Of a DNA stretch of 64,000 nucleotides, positions 21,827 to 32,780 are shown one piece after another. The stretch is from the NCBI GenBank assembly GCA_037043015.1, contig CM073322.1, positions 31,429,864-31,493,863 on the forward strand. The letters run 5' to 3'. The notes beneath the pieces were generated by a model that had not been told where the DNA came from, did no database searches, and saw nothing but the letters and a program-made list of their open reading frames with translations. Position 1 is the first letter of the stretch; each line of letters begins with the position of its first letter. This DNA comes from Bryum argenteum. Its lineage: Eukaryota > Streptophyta > Bryopsida > Bryales > Bryaceae. The position numbers and the translations under genes are program-made.

Positions 21827-24467
21827 ATGGAGTGGGACAATATTCCAATGAGAAGGAGTTCACGTCTACAGACACAACCGGAACCAACTACGGTTCCTCC
21901 AAGCCCACCATCTAGTCCTGAAGCAATATTACCTCCTCAACATCAAGAATTGCCAGATCTAGGACCTGGAGTTGAGCTCATGACCTTCCCTGATACAGAT
22001 GTTGGCTTCAACGGCGAGTACTTGAATTCGCAATCTCCAGTGCATGCGTATTACCCAAGCTCAGAAGAATTGTGTAATGAAGAAGGAGAAGATGATAGTG
22101 GTATGGAGAGAGCTGCAAGTCTTGAGGATATCCTCTGGCCACCTGAAGTCTTGCTTGCAGCAATAAACTTTGGCCGAAGAGGACGGAAGAGAGGTGGTGA
22201 GATCTACAATGCTGGACCTGATCCCGAAGAAGCAAGCGGGAGTGGTGAGATGCACGGACCAGCGCTGCAGCTAGGCGTCGACCAAGATTGCGGTGATGCA
22301 ACGGCGTTGCGACTAGTATGGGACTCAAGCCGGCGGACTGCGGGCTGGCACAGCGCCGCGGCCACGAGGTCGGGCCACGTCGGCGAGTCAAGCGCGTCGG
22401 CTGCCAGCTGGGGTCCGGCGCCGAGCGCAGCGGGGCATCTCCAGCCGAACAGCAGCAACGGCCGGCACGCCTGCTTACCCGGGCACCAGGGCCTTCCTGT
22501 GGCGGGTGCATCGCCTTCTGGCCTTCCCCTTACAGGCCATACGCTTGGGCTACAAGGGCAACCAGTAGTTGTGACTTCAGAAGAAAATATTGGTCAATTC
22601 ACATTGCAGCCAAATATTTTTATTGGGGAGAGAAGTACTGGTATTGGGCCTGGAGAATTCTATGGCAATGATACTGAGGGCGGTAATAATAATATGGAGT
22701 GGGATGATGATGTTGAGGAAGAACATATAATAAGAAGGAGAATGACACGCAATGGTGTGAGGGATGATTTGGGTGGGAATGATAGTGAGGACTTACCCAA
22801 TTTTGAAAGTGCCTCTGATAGTGATGGAGATAATCGTAACGATGGGTTACCCCATCAACAAGAGGATATTAGGTGGCAATTTAGGAATGAGACTTGGGGA
22901 AACCCAAGTATTATGTATAATCCAATGCCGATATCATTTTTGGGGAAACCCATGGGTCCTTCTCGTCATCATCGTGGTATGCCAAGTTTTATGGATTTAT
23001 TTGGCCTCTTTTGGACTCCACACATGTTGGCCACTATTGTTCAAGAAACTAATCGGTATGCAAATGCTCCTTTAGATGAGCATGGAAATACCAAAGGTGG
23101 TCCTACTTGGGAGAATATGACAATTTCGAGCCTCAAAGCATTTATGGCCTTAGCCATATATATGGGGTTGAGGGTTCAACCTAATGTAAGAACATATTGG
23201 ATGCGTGATGACCTCTTTGGATGCCCAAGTATTTCAAATATATTTACACGGGCCCGATTTCAAGACATTAGGAGATGTCTCCATCTTACAAACATGGAAG
23301 GACAAACTAGAGGGGACCCGGGTTATGACAAAATCGGTCAAACAAGATGGTTAGTCAATGCTATGAGAGATCAATGTAAAAAGGCATGGTTTCTTGGAAA
23401 ATATTTGACCATTGATGAAATGATGATTCGCTATAAGGGGACATATTCACCGATACGTCAATATATGCCTAAGAAGCCTCAAAAGTGGGGCTTGAAGGTT
23501 TGGTGTTTGGCATGCTCGATTTCAAAGTTCGTATGGAATTTCGAGATCTATTGTGGAAAAGACAATATTGTAGCCCCCCTTCCCATAGAACAACCTAATA
23601 TTGTTCTTGGCGATGCTCGATTGGCCCATAATGTAGTTATGAGGTTAGTGGATGGCCTTTGGAACTTAGGCCATTGCGTGACAATGGATAATTACTTCAC
23701 TAGTTTTGGACTTTTCACAACTCTTTTATCACGGGAAATGTATGCATGTGGGACAATAAGGGCAAACCGGGTTGGTCTTCCCTTAGATTTGAAAAACACC
23801 AATTCTTTCAAAAATGTGCCTCAAGGCACAACTTTATGGAAAATGCATGACACCCGCACGATATCATGTGTTATGTGGAAGGATAAGAAGCCCGTGCTTC
23901 TTATTTCCACTCATTATTTGCCAATTCAACCCCCATGTGAGAAGGTAGTAACGGTCCCTCGGCGAAATGGTGCAAGTCGTGAAATGATTCTAACATCCCC
24001 GATTTTGAAAGAATATACAACTCACATGCGAGGTGTAGATGTTGCCGATCAACTCCGAGCATCCTATTCATGCCAAGTACGGAGCCACAAGTGGTGGCAC
24101 CGTATTTTTTCTTCTTATTGGATGTCTCGATTGTCAACATGTATATATATTATTTGGAGTGTGTGAAACACTATCGATATAACCGCACGCCGATGACACA
24201 CCTTCAATTCAAGAAGGGCTTATGTGAAGCCCTTCTTCAAGGGTGGCCTATGAGAGATTCACACCCGCGGATATTCCTCGAGCAAGGAACACGCCATTGA
24301 TTTGTGTACCCACATATACAAAATTACGACGTCGGTGTGTGGTTTGCCAAAAATTTGAACCACATTATTACTGCCGGAAGTGTGGAGACAAATGGATGTG
24401 TCTCAATCGAGGTTGCTTTGAGAAGTGGCACACAGATATTGCCATACGACGCCAACGCCATATGTGA
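21827..24467 (+). pseudogene. piggyBac transposase with two frameshifts
   Basis: This is a cut-and-paste transposase that targets TTAA. The main frame (21827-24166) starts with a long acidic, low-complexity N-terminus (residues 1 to about 370). The DDE_Tnp_1_7 core follows, from MPSFMDLFGLFW (about 385) on. The three catalytic aspartates are present: D530 (LTIDEMM), D621 (CVTMDNYFTS) and D738 (MRGVDVADQ). After HKWWHRIF a T-run near 24105-24115 shifts the frame. The normal continuation (LLDVSIVNMYIYYLE) is read in the next frame to about 24240. A second shift then leads to the C-terminal cysteine-rich zinc domain (CVVCQKFEPHYYCRKCG, CLNRGCFEKWHTD), ending at 24467. A GC-rich patch at 22230-22520 in the N-terminal part looks unlike its surroundings. 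Confidence 0.9.
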
Positions 24468-24534
24468 GTGAATGTAAGTATTTCTTTTTGCATACAAAGA
24501 GGAAGCTCAAGTTTGTTACCCCACATTTTGCGCA

Positions 24535-24850
24535 TATAGTACTTTGCTTGTGAATAATAGTACTTTCCTTGTGAATAATACTTTGCTTTATTTCAACCCC
24601 ACAAACAAACGTTAGTAATAATAATATGAATAGTACTTTGCTTGTGAATAATACTTTGCTATGTTTTTTATCCCACAAACAAATATGAATAGTAGTTGAG
24701 TTATGAATAATACTTTGCTTTATTTCTTACCCCACAAACAAATGACACCACAATAATTTGAATATTGCTTGTGAATAATTCTTTGCTTTGTTTCTTACCC
24801 CACATACAAAAGTTAGTAATAATACTATGAATAATACTATGCTTATGGAT
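24535..24850 (+). repeat. Degenerate tandem repeat in the piggyBac element
   Basis: Repeated words AATAATACTTTGCTT and CCCCACAAACAAA recur about every 60-90 bp behind the transposase. Non-coding. Confidence 0.7.
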
Positions 24851-26014
24851 AATTTATTTTTTATTAGTTACATTAGAATTCTTGTAAATTGATAAATTTT
24901 GGTGATTTTGTAGGTGTTCGGCAATCCCTGGAGTCCTTTCTCCAGTTAGGAGAATTCTATTTTGTGCCCTGGAGAACGACTTCGCAAAGGGGGCTTCAAT
25001 CAGTGCGCCTACTGCACGGTACAAGTGGTGGCCAGGGACGGCAGCAAGGCGGGCCAGCTCCTCCAGCTCGGCTCTTTCCAGATCACGAAATTCCTGCCAC
25101 CTCATGTGGCTCCCCAAGGTGCCAGTCAAATCCACTTTGTCGTTGCAAGCGTGGGCCTTTTTGTCAGATCATCTTTTTATAGGGAACTTATAAAGAGCTT
25201 AGGGAGCTTAGTAACGGTGGGGAGCAACGGGAAGAAAGCCCTCCCTTTATTGCAAGTGACACATGTCATAGCTATCTACATAGAATATTAGGCAAAGTAT
25301 TTATGGTGGCAGTAGGCTATTCATAGCTCTGCCATATTGCCAGCAATGGGCCCGTAAGATTGAGAATGGGTTCCCATTCTTCTTTGTTGCCCGTCCATTT
25401 ACTAATTTGCATATGTGTGTTTATGTTCTCCAAAATTGTCAATAATTGAGATTTTACTTTTTTTCAAATTTTTTTTTCCCCCATGACTCTGATTTGTGTA
25501 AAGGAACATTTTCACCGTTCACTTTTGAAAAATTCAAAAAGTTGATGGTGGATTTGTATTAGAACCCCAATTTGTTCACTTAGAGTACTTTTTTGCCTCC
25601 TTCTAGAAAAAAAATTGTATGAAGGTCCAAAAAGTGGAATGAGTGTCTAAAATTTTGCATGGGTGTGGCCAACTTGATTTCTAACATGGAAAAAAATACT
25701 AGCAAAATGTTTAGGGTAACAATCACCAAGTCTCCCTTTGCACCAAGTAGACTATGTCTTTCGGGCAAGCCACAAAAAAATTTCTGCATCAACTTTGAAC
25801 GTTATGATCTCACAAATGGTGCAGATCCAACGGTTGAGATTTGACATGGTAATCATGGATGAAGTTAGGTTCAAGATCTTACGGTTGAATGTTCCAGAAT
25901 ACAATAAAAATTTATGCCATACTCCAAACTCCACAATGTGGTCAAAAATCGCAGATTTTGAGATTGGAGGTTGCAAAAACGCTTGGGCCTTTAGGGGTTA
26001 ATGATAGTTTCATT

Positions 26015-26258
26015 CATCAGGCACCACATGCCTTGGTCCTTGGACCTTGTTATATGGATACCTCAAAACCTTTTGGGGGGATACTATGTCAAGCCTCTTC
26101 AAGGCACTAGAAACCAGCGTAGTTACAGTGTCCACCCTCGAAAGGGGGAAGTAGTATTGTCCCAATTTCCCCCTTGTCCGGTGGACATCGGGTTATTAGC
26201 ATTTCGAACGGACACTTCATTCACGCCGGCCCGGAGTTTCTATCTATCTTCCATTCAT
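26015..26258 (+). mobile_element. SINE-like element, copy 1
   Basis: Aligns with 28850-29150 and 36040-36212. Shared blocks include AAGGCACTAG, CAGCGTAGTTA, GTGTCCACCCTCGA and CGGACACTTCATTCACGCCG. It ends in a TCTATCTATC run, as short retroposons do. The promoter-like head is best kept in the 28850 copy. Confidence 0.55.
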
Positions 26259-26658
26259 CTTTGACCTCCCGATGAGGAATAATTGAAGTTCATATTAGAC
26301 AAAAAGTCCTTGTATAAGGATAGAGACTTGTGAGTTTATATAGTCCACATCTACACACGATTGCTTTTCCGATGAAGTGCGATCATACACGAGTTAACAC
26401 ACGATGAATTCCGAATTATGAACGTTGGACTTTTTTGATTCAACACGCCGCAATCACCGGAATTGCGGCTATTGCGCAAGTACCTGGCTACTCGTCGCAT
26501 GAATCCAAAATATGAGTTTGTACATTATGTAACCCCTCCACACACATTGGTATCATACTTTCTAAGTGGGTCCGAGATTATTTTGGATCATGGACCGCGC
26601 ACATGATGATAGCCCTGACATTTCATTTTTTAAATATTTTATTTTTTCTTTTATTTTG

Positions 26659-27391
26659 ATGCAAATGAAATCCAGTAAGAAAAACACATTTGAGGGTATG
26701 GCTAACTTAATGGATATGGAACCAAAAACCATAGTCAATATGTGTCAGGATCTAAATCTTACCCAGTTTCTTTTCAATATATTGGTATGTGAGAAAAAAA
26801 CAATTTATCAGAAGCTAAAGGCTGTTAACCCTTAAACGCCCTTGGGGTCTAAAACGGGCAGCCCAAAATTGGATCACAGCATCTTTTGGACTTGGGCATC
26901 ATGAATAGTGCACTTTTTGAACTTGGGCATCATGAATGGACCAATCAATGATGAGCTTGCAACCTCCTACAAGGTTATGTACCACCCCAACCTACCTACC
27001 ACAATCCTTTCAAACCACAAAATCATTCATACAAATTGTGATTTGAATTGTGAAAATTCACTTTTTGAATGCATCAGAAGAAGGTGACTAGTTTGACATC
27101 AAAATATAAGTGAAACGTTGAGTACAATGAGAGCTACAGGGAAGATTCTGTTGGAATCAAGCCCCTCGGGCTTGCTCGGGCGTTTAAGGGTTAAAATCTC
27201 CTGTCAAAGACTTTTGACTGCAGTGTTGCCTGCAGCTGCTAATATTCATGTATTTTTTAAACTTGGGATAATACATCAATCAGGTGTTACTGGTGAAGTG
27301 AGAAAAAATTTAGGTACAAACATACCTATTTTTGGACATTCAAGGAATTCAGTATACTTGGAGTGGTGGAATGAGTGCTTTACTATTGTTC
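26659..27391 (+). pseudogene. Unrecognised open frame split by a piggyBac MITE
   Basis: The frame reads MKSSKKNTFEGMANLMDMEP up to 26824. It is then broken by the MITE at 26825-27194 and resumes in the same phase (KISCQRLLTAVLPAAANIHV, RNSVYLEWWNECFTIVQ) to a stop near 27394. With the insert disregarded, the frame is open across the target site. I do not recognise the protein; the sequence composition resembles coding rather than random AT-rich DNA. It could be an exon of a host gene or part of another transposon. Confidence 0.35.
26825..27194. mobile_element. piggyBac-type MITE, family A, copy 2 (370 bp, inverted)
   Basis: Same length as and near-identical to 3737-4106, in opposite orientation, flanked by TTAA on both sides. 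The high similarity points to recent movement of this family. Confidence 0.88.
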
Positions 27392-27622
27392 AGTGATTAT
27401 CGAGAAAAAAAAAGAAAGATGAATTTTTCTTATGTTTTTGGAGGTTTATAAGCACTTACGGTCATAATTACAAATTTTAGAAGTGACCAATGTAGGTTAG
27501 CCTATAATCAAACATCTGACTACATTTGAGGGTAATAATAGAGTGATCAAATCTTCATAGGAGCAGGAATCTAGCATGCACACTTTTGAAGGGGGGGGGG
27601 GGGTATCGAGGGCCCGTAAAAT

Positions 27623-27863
27623 AGTGCTATGAGTGTTTCTAGGAGCTCCATCAGCCAATGAGGTTTTTCTTCAAAATCCCTGAATTTTTTTTATTAGAAA
27701 CCCGTGACGACCATTTTTGATAATTTTGAATTCAAAAATAGGGCCAACACCCTCAAATTACTCTAGGGGTCTACTCTTTGGCATTTTAAGCCTGTATATA
27801 TCAAAAACTTAGGGGCTCTTTACCCCTCCCCCTCCCTTACCTCCGAGAAATGCTCGTAGCACC
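27623..27863. mobile_element. Inverted-repeat element, family D, uninterrupted copy
   Basis: Ends are AGTGCTATGAGTGTTTCT on the left and the mirror of GGTGCTACGAGCATTTCTCG on the right. The interior holds 'catcagccaatg' and 'tttacccctccccctccctt'. It contains an unoccupied TTAA at 27786-27789. The copy at 30664-31135 carries an insertion at that same place. A run of 13 G lies just before it. Confidence 0.7.
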
Positions 27864-28849
27864 AATTTACAGTGATCCGGGGCGGGGATGTCTGCCTTTA
27901 GACTCTCCTACCTTAGTTGCATACATGCACATAGTATTTAATTACCTCTTGTTATTGCTAGTGGTTGAAAGTGCACATAAATATGAGCTAAAGTGGTGGT
28001 TTATTTTATATATATATATATATTACCAAACAATGGATTAATCGTTTGACAAACACATCAAGAACCTTGAGGATTTCTAACACGATGATATTATAATTAC
28101 AACTAATCCAAACTAACTCATCCACGGTCACGTCAACGGATGGGGAATGTGTACACCATGAGATCTATTAATGATACAATGTATGAATGGGAAATTATGG
28201 GTGAGTGAGTACCGCGATATCCAAAACTTGATCTAGAACTTAAGAATCGTGGACAATGTGACACGACAAATGCAACATGAGGAACATGGCAGCGAAGGAC
28301 TCGGTACAAAAAGGAGGCTGTCAGGGCTGAAAACACTCCGAAATCATGTTATTGCAAATGTCAAGCAAGTGCCGAAGTTGTTGAGTGTCAGTAGTCCCAA
28401 AGTGTCAGAAGGGCCACATTATGGCCATGGCTCAACGCACAACAACAAACCAATTGATCAATGTAGTTGAAACTCTACCCCCCAATCGTTCATTTGTTCG
28501 GCTTCCGCAAAAAAAAACCCCACAAATAATGCACCCGATCGCTTTTTTTTCTACCCGTTTACTGATTGAAAACCGAGTATATGCAATGCCTCGTGGTGTT
28601 CTCATCGAACATTAAAAATGTCAAAACCATATAATTTGGAAACAAACCGAGCCCCGATTCAATCTTTTATATTAGGTAACGAACATCCATTTGTACAAAT
28701 CCGTGTAGCAACTTCACGGGGAAACCTTGTAAAGCAAGAGTTAGTCAAAATCGACCAGATTACCGGATACGAAATTCAGCAATATGAACGGGAGAATCGC
28801 GGTGAGTTCTTTATGTACCTATTCGGAAGCATGAAGGCACCGCAAGCCT
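27864..28849 (+). other. Spacer with two unrecognised adjacent open frames
   Basis: From 28385 to 28615 one frame ends RLPQKKTPQIMHPIAFFSTR, then LLIENRVYAMPRGVLIEH. Right behind it an ATG at 28618 starts MSKPYNLETNRAPIQSFILG and runs as coding-looking sequence up to about 28845, where a SINE-like element begins. I recognise neither. They may be one broken gene. The rest of the span has no signal. Confidence 0.3.
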
Positions 28850-29150
28850 TGTCTTGGTGGTTAGGGTTCATGGCCCTAAATGAGGAGGTTGTGGGTTCTG
28901 TTCCCCATGCCAGCCTACTGCTCACCACCATAGTCCACCCAACTATGGTGGGCGGTTCTTGGTCCTCGTTGTATGGGCACCTCAAAGCCCTTCAGAGGGA
29001 TACCATGTCGGGTATCTCTAAGGCACTAGTGGCTAGTTAGGAACTAGCATAGTGTTCACCCCGAGAGGGGTCAGTAATCCCGCCAATGGTGTAATAACCT
29101 CCAGACATTCATCTAGGAACAAATCTAACAAACACTCTATTCACACCTGC
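28850..29150 (+). mobile_element. SINE-like element, copy 2, with tRNA-like head
   Basis: The head reads GTGGTTAGGGTTCATGGCCC, then GTTGTGGGTTCTGTTCCCC, spaced like RNA polymerase III A and B boxes. The body aligns with the copies at 26015 and 36040 (GGGATACCATGTCGGG, AAGGCACTAG, GTGTTCACCCCGAGAGGGG). Confidence 0.55.
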
Positions 29151-29874
29151 CTCTGAATAGGTTGGAGTTTCACTTCTTCTTAGGAAGCACAATAAGTTCC
29201 ACTTTTAGAAAGTTCTTTTTTCTTCTTCTTCTTCGGAAGCATGATAAGTTCCACTTTTAGAAAGTTTTTTTTTGTGTGATTGATGATACGAGTAAGAAGG
29301 CGAGGAAATTGAGTGAGGGAAGCAGTTATGAATGGTGTCAGTCATGGGAGGAGGACTTGTCAGTGCAAACGCATCATGTTGTCTCCCCTCCCCCTCCCCT
29401 CGGGACCGAACACCAACCATTATCATCGCATATCATGTATACACAATTGTACAAATGTATGTATACACATTTCCACTACATAATCGGGCCTTTGCTCGTG
29501 GGTACACCAAGTTGGGCACGCGAGAGTTTGCAGCTTTGTGTTGGCCTGCTTTTTAGTTATAATTGCCCGTGGACAAAGGAAGGACGCCTATTTTTAACTG
29601 CGACTGATTGCAGGTCCCAAAACTTCCAAATCCATTACAATGAATGAAACGATCCCTTTTTTTGACTTCATGTGAATGGAGTTTTCCTACAACGAAAATC
29701 CTCTGTGGAAAGTCAAAAAAACGAAATCTCAGAGCATGTTTCTAAGTACCTACGATTGAAATTCATTTCTGTCTGTACTTGTAGTTTTCAGATTTTTTTC
29801 TTTTTTTTTCCTTTCATGGCTGAGGACAAGCTTATCAATGGTAGACAACCCAAAGAAATGTTCTTAGTTTCAGG

Positions 29875-30144
29875 TTAGCCCGTAACTTTCCTTAAAAACC
29901 TGAAACGGGTTTTGGAGGTTCCCGCAGGAGAAAAACTCATCCAACTTTGACCATTATAATCTCACAAATGAGGAAGAATGAACGGTTCAAATTTGGTATG
30001 TGAGAAAAATGTCAAGTGAACTCTGAGATCTTACGGTTGGATCTGTTCAATAATGTTTAGATTGAGGTTTTTTGAGCTTAATCTAAAGGAAGGTCAAATT
30101 TTGTGTCTTAGATTGTTTTGTAACAAGGAAATTTAGGGGGTTAA
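29875..30144. mobile_element. piggyBac-type MITE, family E, copy 1 (270 bp)
   Basis: The right end GGAAATTTAGGGGG with TTAA is clean. The left end TTAGCCCGTAACTTTCC is a mutated mirror of it. The interior (for example AGATCTTACGGTTGGATCTG) matches the element at 30798-31066 in inverted orientation. Confidence 0.7.
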
Positions 30145-30508
30145 AATCCCTGTTTATTTGACAAGTCGAGTAATTTCTCGTAATTCTAAGCTAGCAGGAT
30201 AAAACTTTGTCACCACCAAAATTCTCGTCCGCTTTGCAAACGATATTCGTCAATGTAGGGCAATTGTTTAATTTCCTTGTAGGGGGGATTAGCAAAGGGA
30301 ATGACAGACCACTAATCAATCTGAAGTGTCCATGCAATTGATATGTAAAATGCTTTAGGAAACCATGCAATTCCTACTCCTCATGTTAACATTGTGTATT
30401 ATATCTTTTTGCATGTAGCCTTCAAATCTAGCTCCTAAACAATCAGATTTTATCCTCTAGCTTGCAATTTATGCTGTTAGATCTTAGAGCTTAACTTTGA
30501 TCAGATTC

Positions 30509-30582
30509 AAAAAATAAAAATAAAAATAAAAATAAAAAAATAAAAAAATAAAAAATTAAATAAATAAAATAAAAAATTATAA
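30509..30582. repeat. A-rich microsatellite (AAAAT-type)
   Basis: About 70 bp of A runs broken by single T. Confidence 0.85.
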
Positions 30583-30663
30583 AATTGAGCAACCAGTTTC
30601 AGCACAGACTGGTTCAGTTTAGAGCGGAAACTGCTTTTCAATCTAGTTAGGGGGGTTGTAAAC

Positions 30664-31135
30664 GAGTGCTACCAGCGTTTCTCGGAGCCCCCATCAGCCA
30701 ATGGGATTTTTTTATTCAGTAATTTTTGTTGATAATTTCGTACTCAAAAATGGGACCTACGACCCCAAATTACTCCGGGAGCCTACTTCTTGGCATTTTA
30801 ACCCTGAAGATCCTTGATACAAAATTGTCTAAATTATCGAAAAGGACCTTCATCTACTTCAAGCCCAAAAAAAAACTCAATCTAAGCATCAATTAGAAGA
30901 TCCAACCGTAGGATCTTAAAATTAACATGACCCTTTACTAAGAAGTCAAATTTAAACCGTTAATTTTTCTCTGATTTTGAGATTGTAATAATCTAATTTG
31001 GCTGAATTTTTTCCGTGCAGAAATCCCAAAAAACCATGTCGACTTTCTTGGATCTTAGGGGGTTAAGCCTATACGTTAAAACTTTAGGGGGCTCTTTACC
31101 CCTCCCCCTCCCTTGCCCTCGAGAAACACTTGATC
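30664..31135. mobile_element. Inverted-repeat element, family D, copy with nested insert
   Basis: Homologous to 27623-27863 on both sides (left: GTGCTACCAGCGTTTCTCGG, CATCAGCCAATGGG; right: TTTACCCCTCCCCCTCCCTT, CTCGAGAAACACTTG). It is interrupted at its TTAA by the 269 bp element 30798-31066. Confidence 0.7.
30798..31066. mobile_element. piggyBac-type MITE, family E, copy 2, nested (269 bp)
   Basis: Flanked by TTAA at both ends, with ends CCCTGAAGATCC and GGATCTTAGGGGG. It sits precisely at the TTAA that is unoccupied in the sister element at 27786-27789, which directly supports TTAA duplication. Confidence 0.85.
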
Positions 31136-31365
31136 CCTAGTTGGAGGTATGTGAGGGAGCGAGGGAGGTACGGAGGATGGTGACGGATGAGCCACATAAT
31201 CGCAGAGTATCCGATATAGTGGTCACAAAATCTCACAGGCCAGCTGCAATGCACCTCTTGCGCTTGCACTTGTGGACCAAGATTCGAAAGCTCCTCCTCC
31301 TCCTCGCAAACACAATTGGTATCCCACTCCACTCGCACATGTCATCTCAGCGCTTCATGTGTGGA

Positions 31366-31598
31366 TTAACCCCTAAAGGTCTGAGCGTGCCGTGGTGACC
31401 AGTAGAATATGGTGTATTTTGGTTGTATTTGGAGTGAATGCACACCTTTAATGGGTTTGAGTTCAAAGAAGAAGTTGACATTTGAATTAATGCGGTTCTA
31501 GTGAGCTATTACGATTCTAGTTTAGAGTTTCTTGTTGGTAGCAAATCCTAATTATACGACAGCGTACATACTATCCCCAAGGGACTTTTAAGGGTTAA
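31366..31598. mobile_element. piggyBac-type MITE, family F, copy 1 (233 bp)
   Basis: TTAA-flanked, with ends CCCCTAAAGGTCTGAG and GGGACTTTTAAGGG. An inverted homologous copy lies at 40745-40981. The left terminal CCCCTAAAGG matches that of the 5.7 kb element. Confidence 0.85.
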
Positions 31599-32537
31599 TT
31601 TATAGATTAGCCAACCCGCTACTTAGCCTTCATACACCAAAGAATCGGTGCCATGCCATGTAAGGTAGTACCCGCTAGCTACTTAGGCTATCGACCTCCC
31701 CCTTTTAAAATTTGAATACGTGAAGGAGCAAAGGTCACATTTGGGATCTTGCATATATGGTTGGTGGTCATAGTGCAAATAATCGGGTACGTTGTTTTGG
31801 CGCTAGTCTATTTGAGGTTTTATGTTCCATTTGTTACAACAATTATATTTGAGGGTATGCATTTATTTTAATGATTTTCTGAATGATCGTAGAGGTAAGA
31901 GTGACTTACCCACTTATGATTCACCCCTAAATATTCTTGGAAACCCAAAATGGGTTTTGGGATTTTGGGCAGCGCACTTGAAGGGGTTAAAATTAATATT
32001 TTTGCCTAAGGTTTTCTTATACTGAGTGCTCTTTAGTTTGCAAAGTGTAGGTGGTAAAATTTTGTAAAGCCAAATTTTAATTTTAATACCTCTACCCGGA
32101 GATTTTAGGTTTCTAGTCAAGAATGGGCAGTTTAAATTTAGTGTAAAAAAAACAACCGTCCTTGTGCTTTTTCTTTTCTTTAAAAAAAACACAAAATAGC
32201 CTGAAGCTTACTCAAGAAAATTTCCCAACATTCTCTTATACATTCATTCATCTCTCACTGTACTCTATAAAAATGGATGAATCAATCTGTTTGATTACAT
32301 ACACACAAAATTCAAGTTTTATTTGGTCTGTCTCATCATACGGTAAATATAAGTAAATGATACCACATCCAATTGAAATTGGATAAATGAAACCAGAAGA
32401 ATTTTTCTTTTTTACCTGTAAATTTTGGGGTTGACTCATTTTCTTACATGGAGTTCTACTAACATCATGAAGATTCCCAACAACATTATCTTGAAAGGTA
32501 ATACTCATGAATCTTCAATGAGTTATTCTTGAACTTG

Positions 32538-32780
32538 TGGCATATGGTGAAACCACCTAAAGGCAGGCACCCAAGATTCTTGCCTTTACATAGATGTGAC
32601 CTCCCTTGCATGTACCTCATGCATACATTTTAAGGGTGCCTACCTTTAGGCTTATGCTTCTAAAACTTGCATTTAATCATGTATATGTGGAAAAACCACA
32701 AAAATAGGGAAAATTCGTCGTTTCTTGTTTATTATCCCTGAAAAATAGTAAGGTAGAGGAACCCATAGTCGATAAGTTAA
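32538..32780. mobile_element. Inverted-repeat element, family G, partial copy
   Basis: Left end CATATGGTGAAACCACCTAA and interior match 34087-34367. The right end is not found. Confidence 0.5.

Larger units (their letters stand above)
20297..26001 (+). mobile_element. piggyBac element, 5.7 kb, master-type
   Basis: Flanked by TTAA at 20297-20300 and 25998-26001. The 14 bp inverted ends are CCCCTAAAGGCCCA on the left and the mirror TGGGCCTTTAGGGG on the right. It carries a piggyBac transposase (21827-24467) and two upstream open frames. A satellite-like region (24535-24850) and a non-coding 3' part follow the transposase. The 3' part holds blocks shared with other TTAA elements in the window. 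The ends look intact, but the transposase has two frameshifts, so this copy is probably no longer autonomous. Confidence 0.9.

Noticed and set aside
24535..24850. Possible CRISPR-like array
   Set aside because: Units are irregular in spacing and sequence, lie in a eukaryotic transposon, and no cas genes exist.
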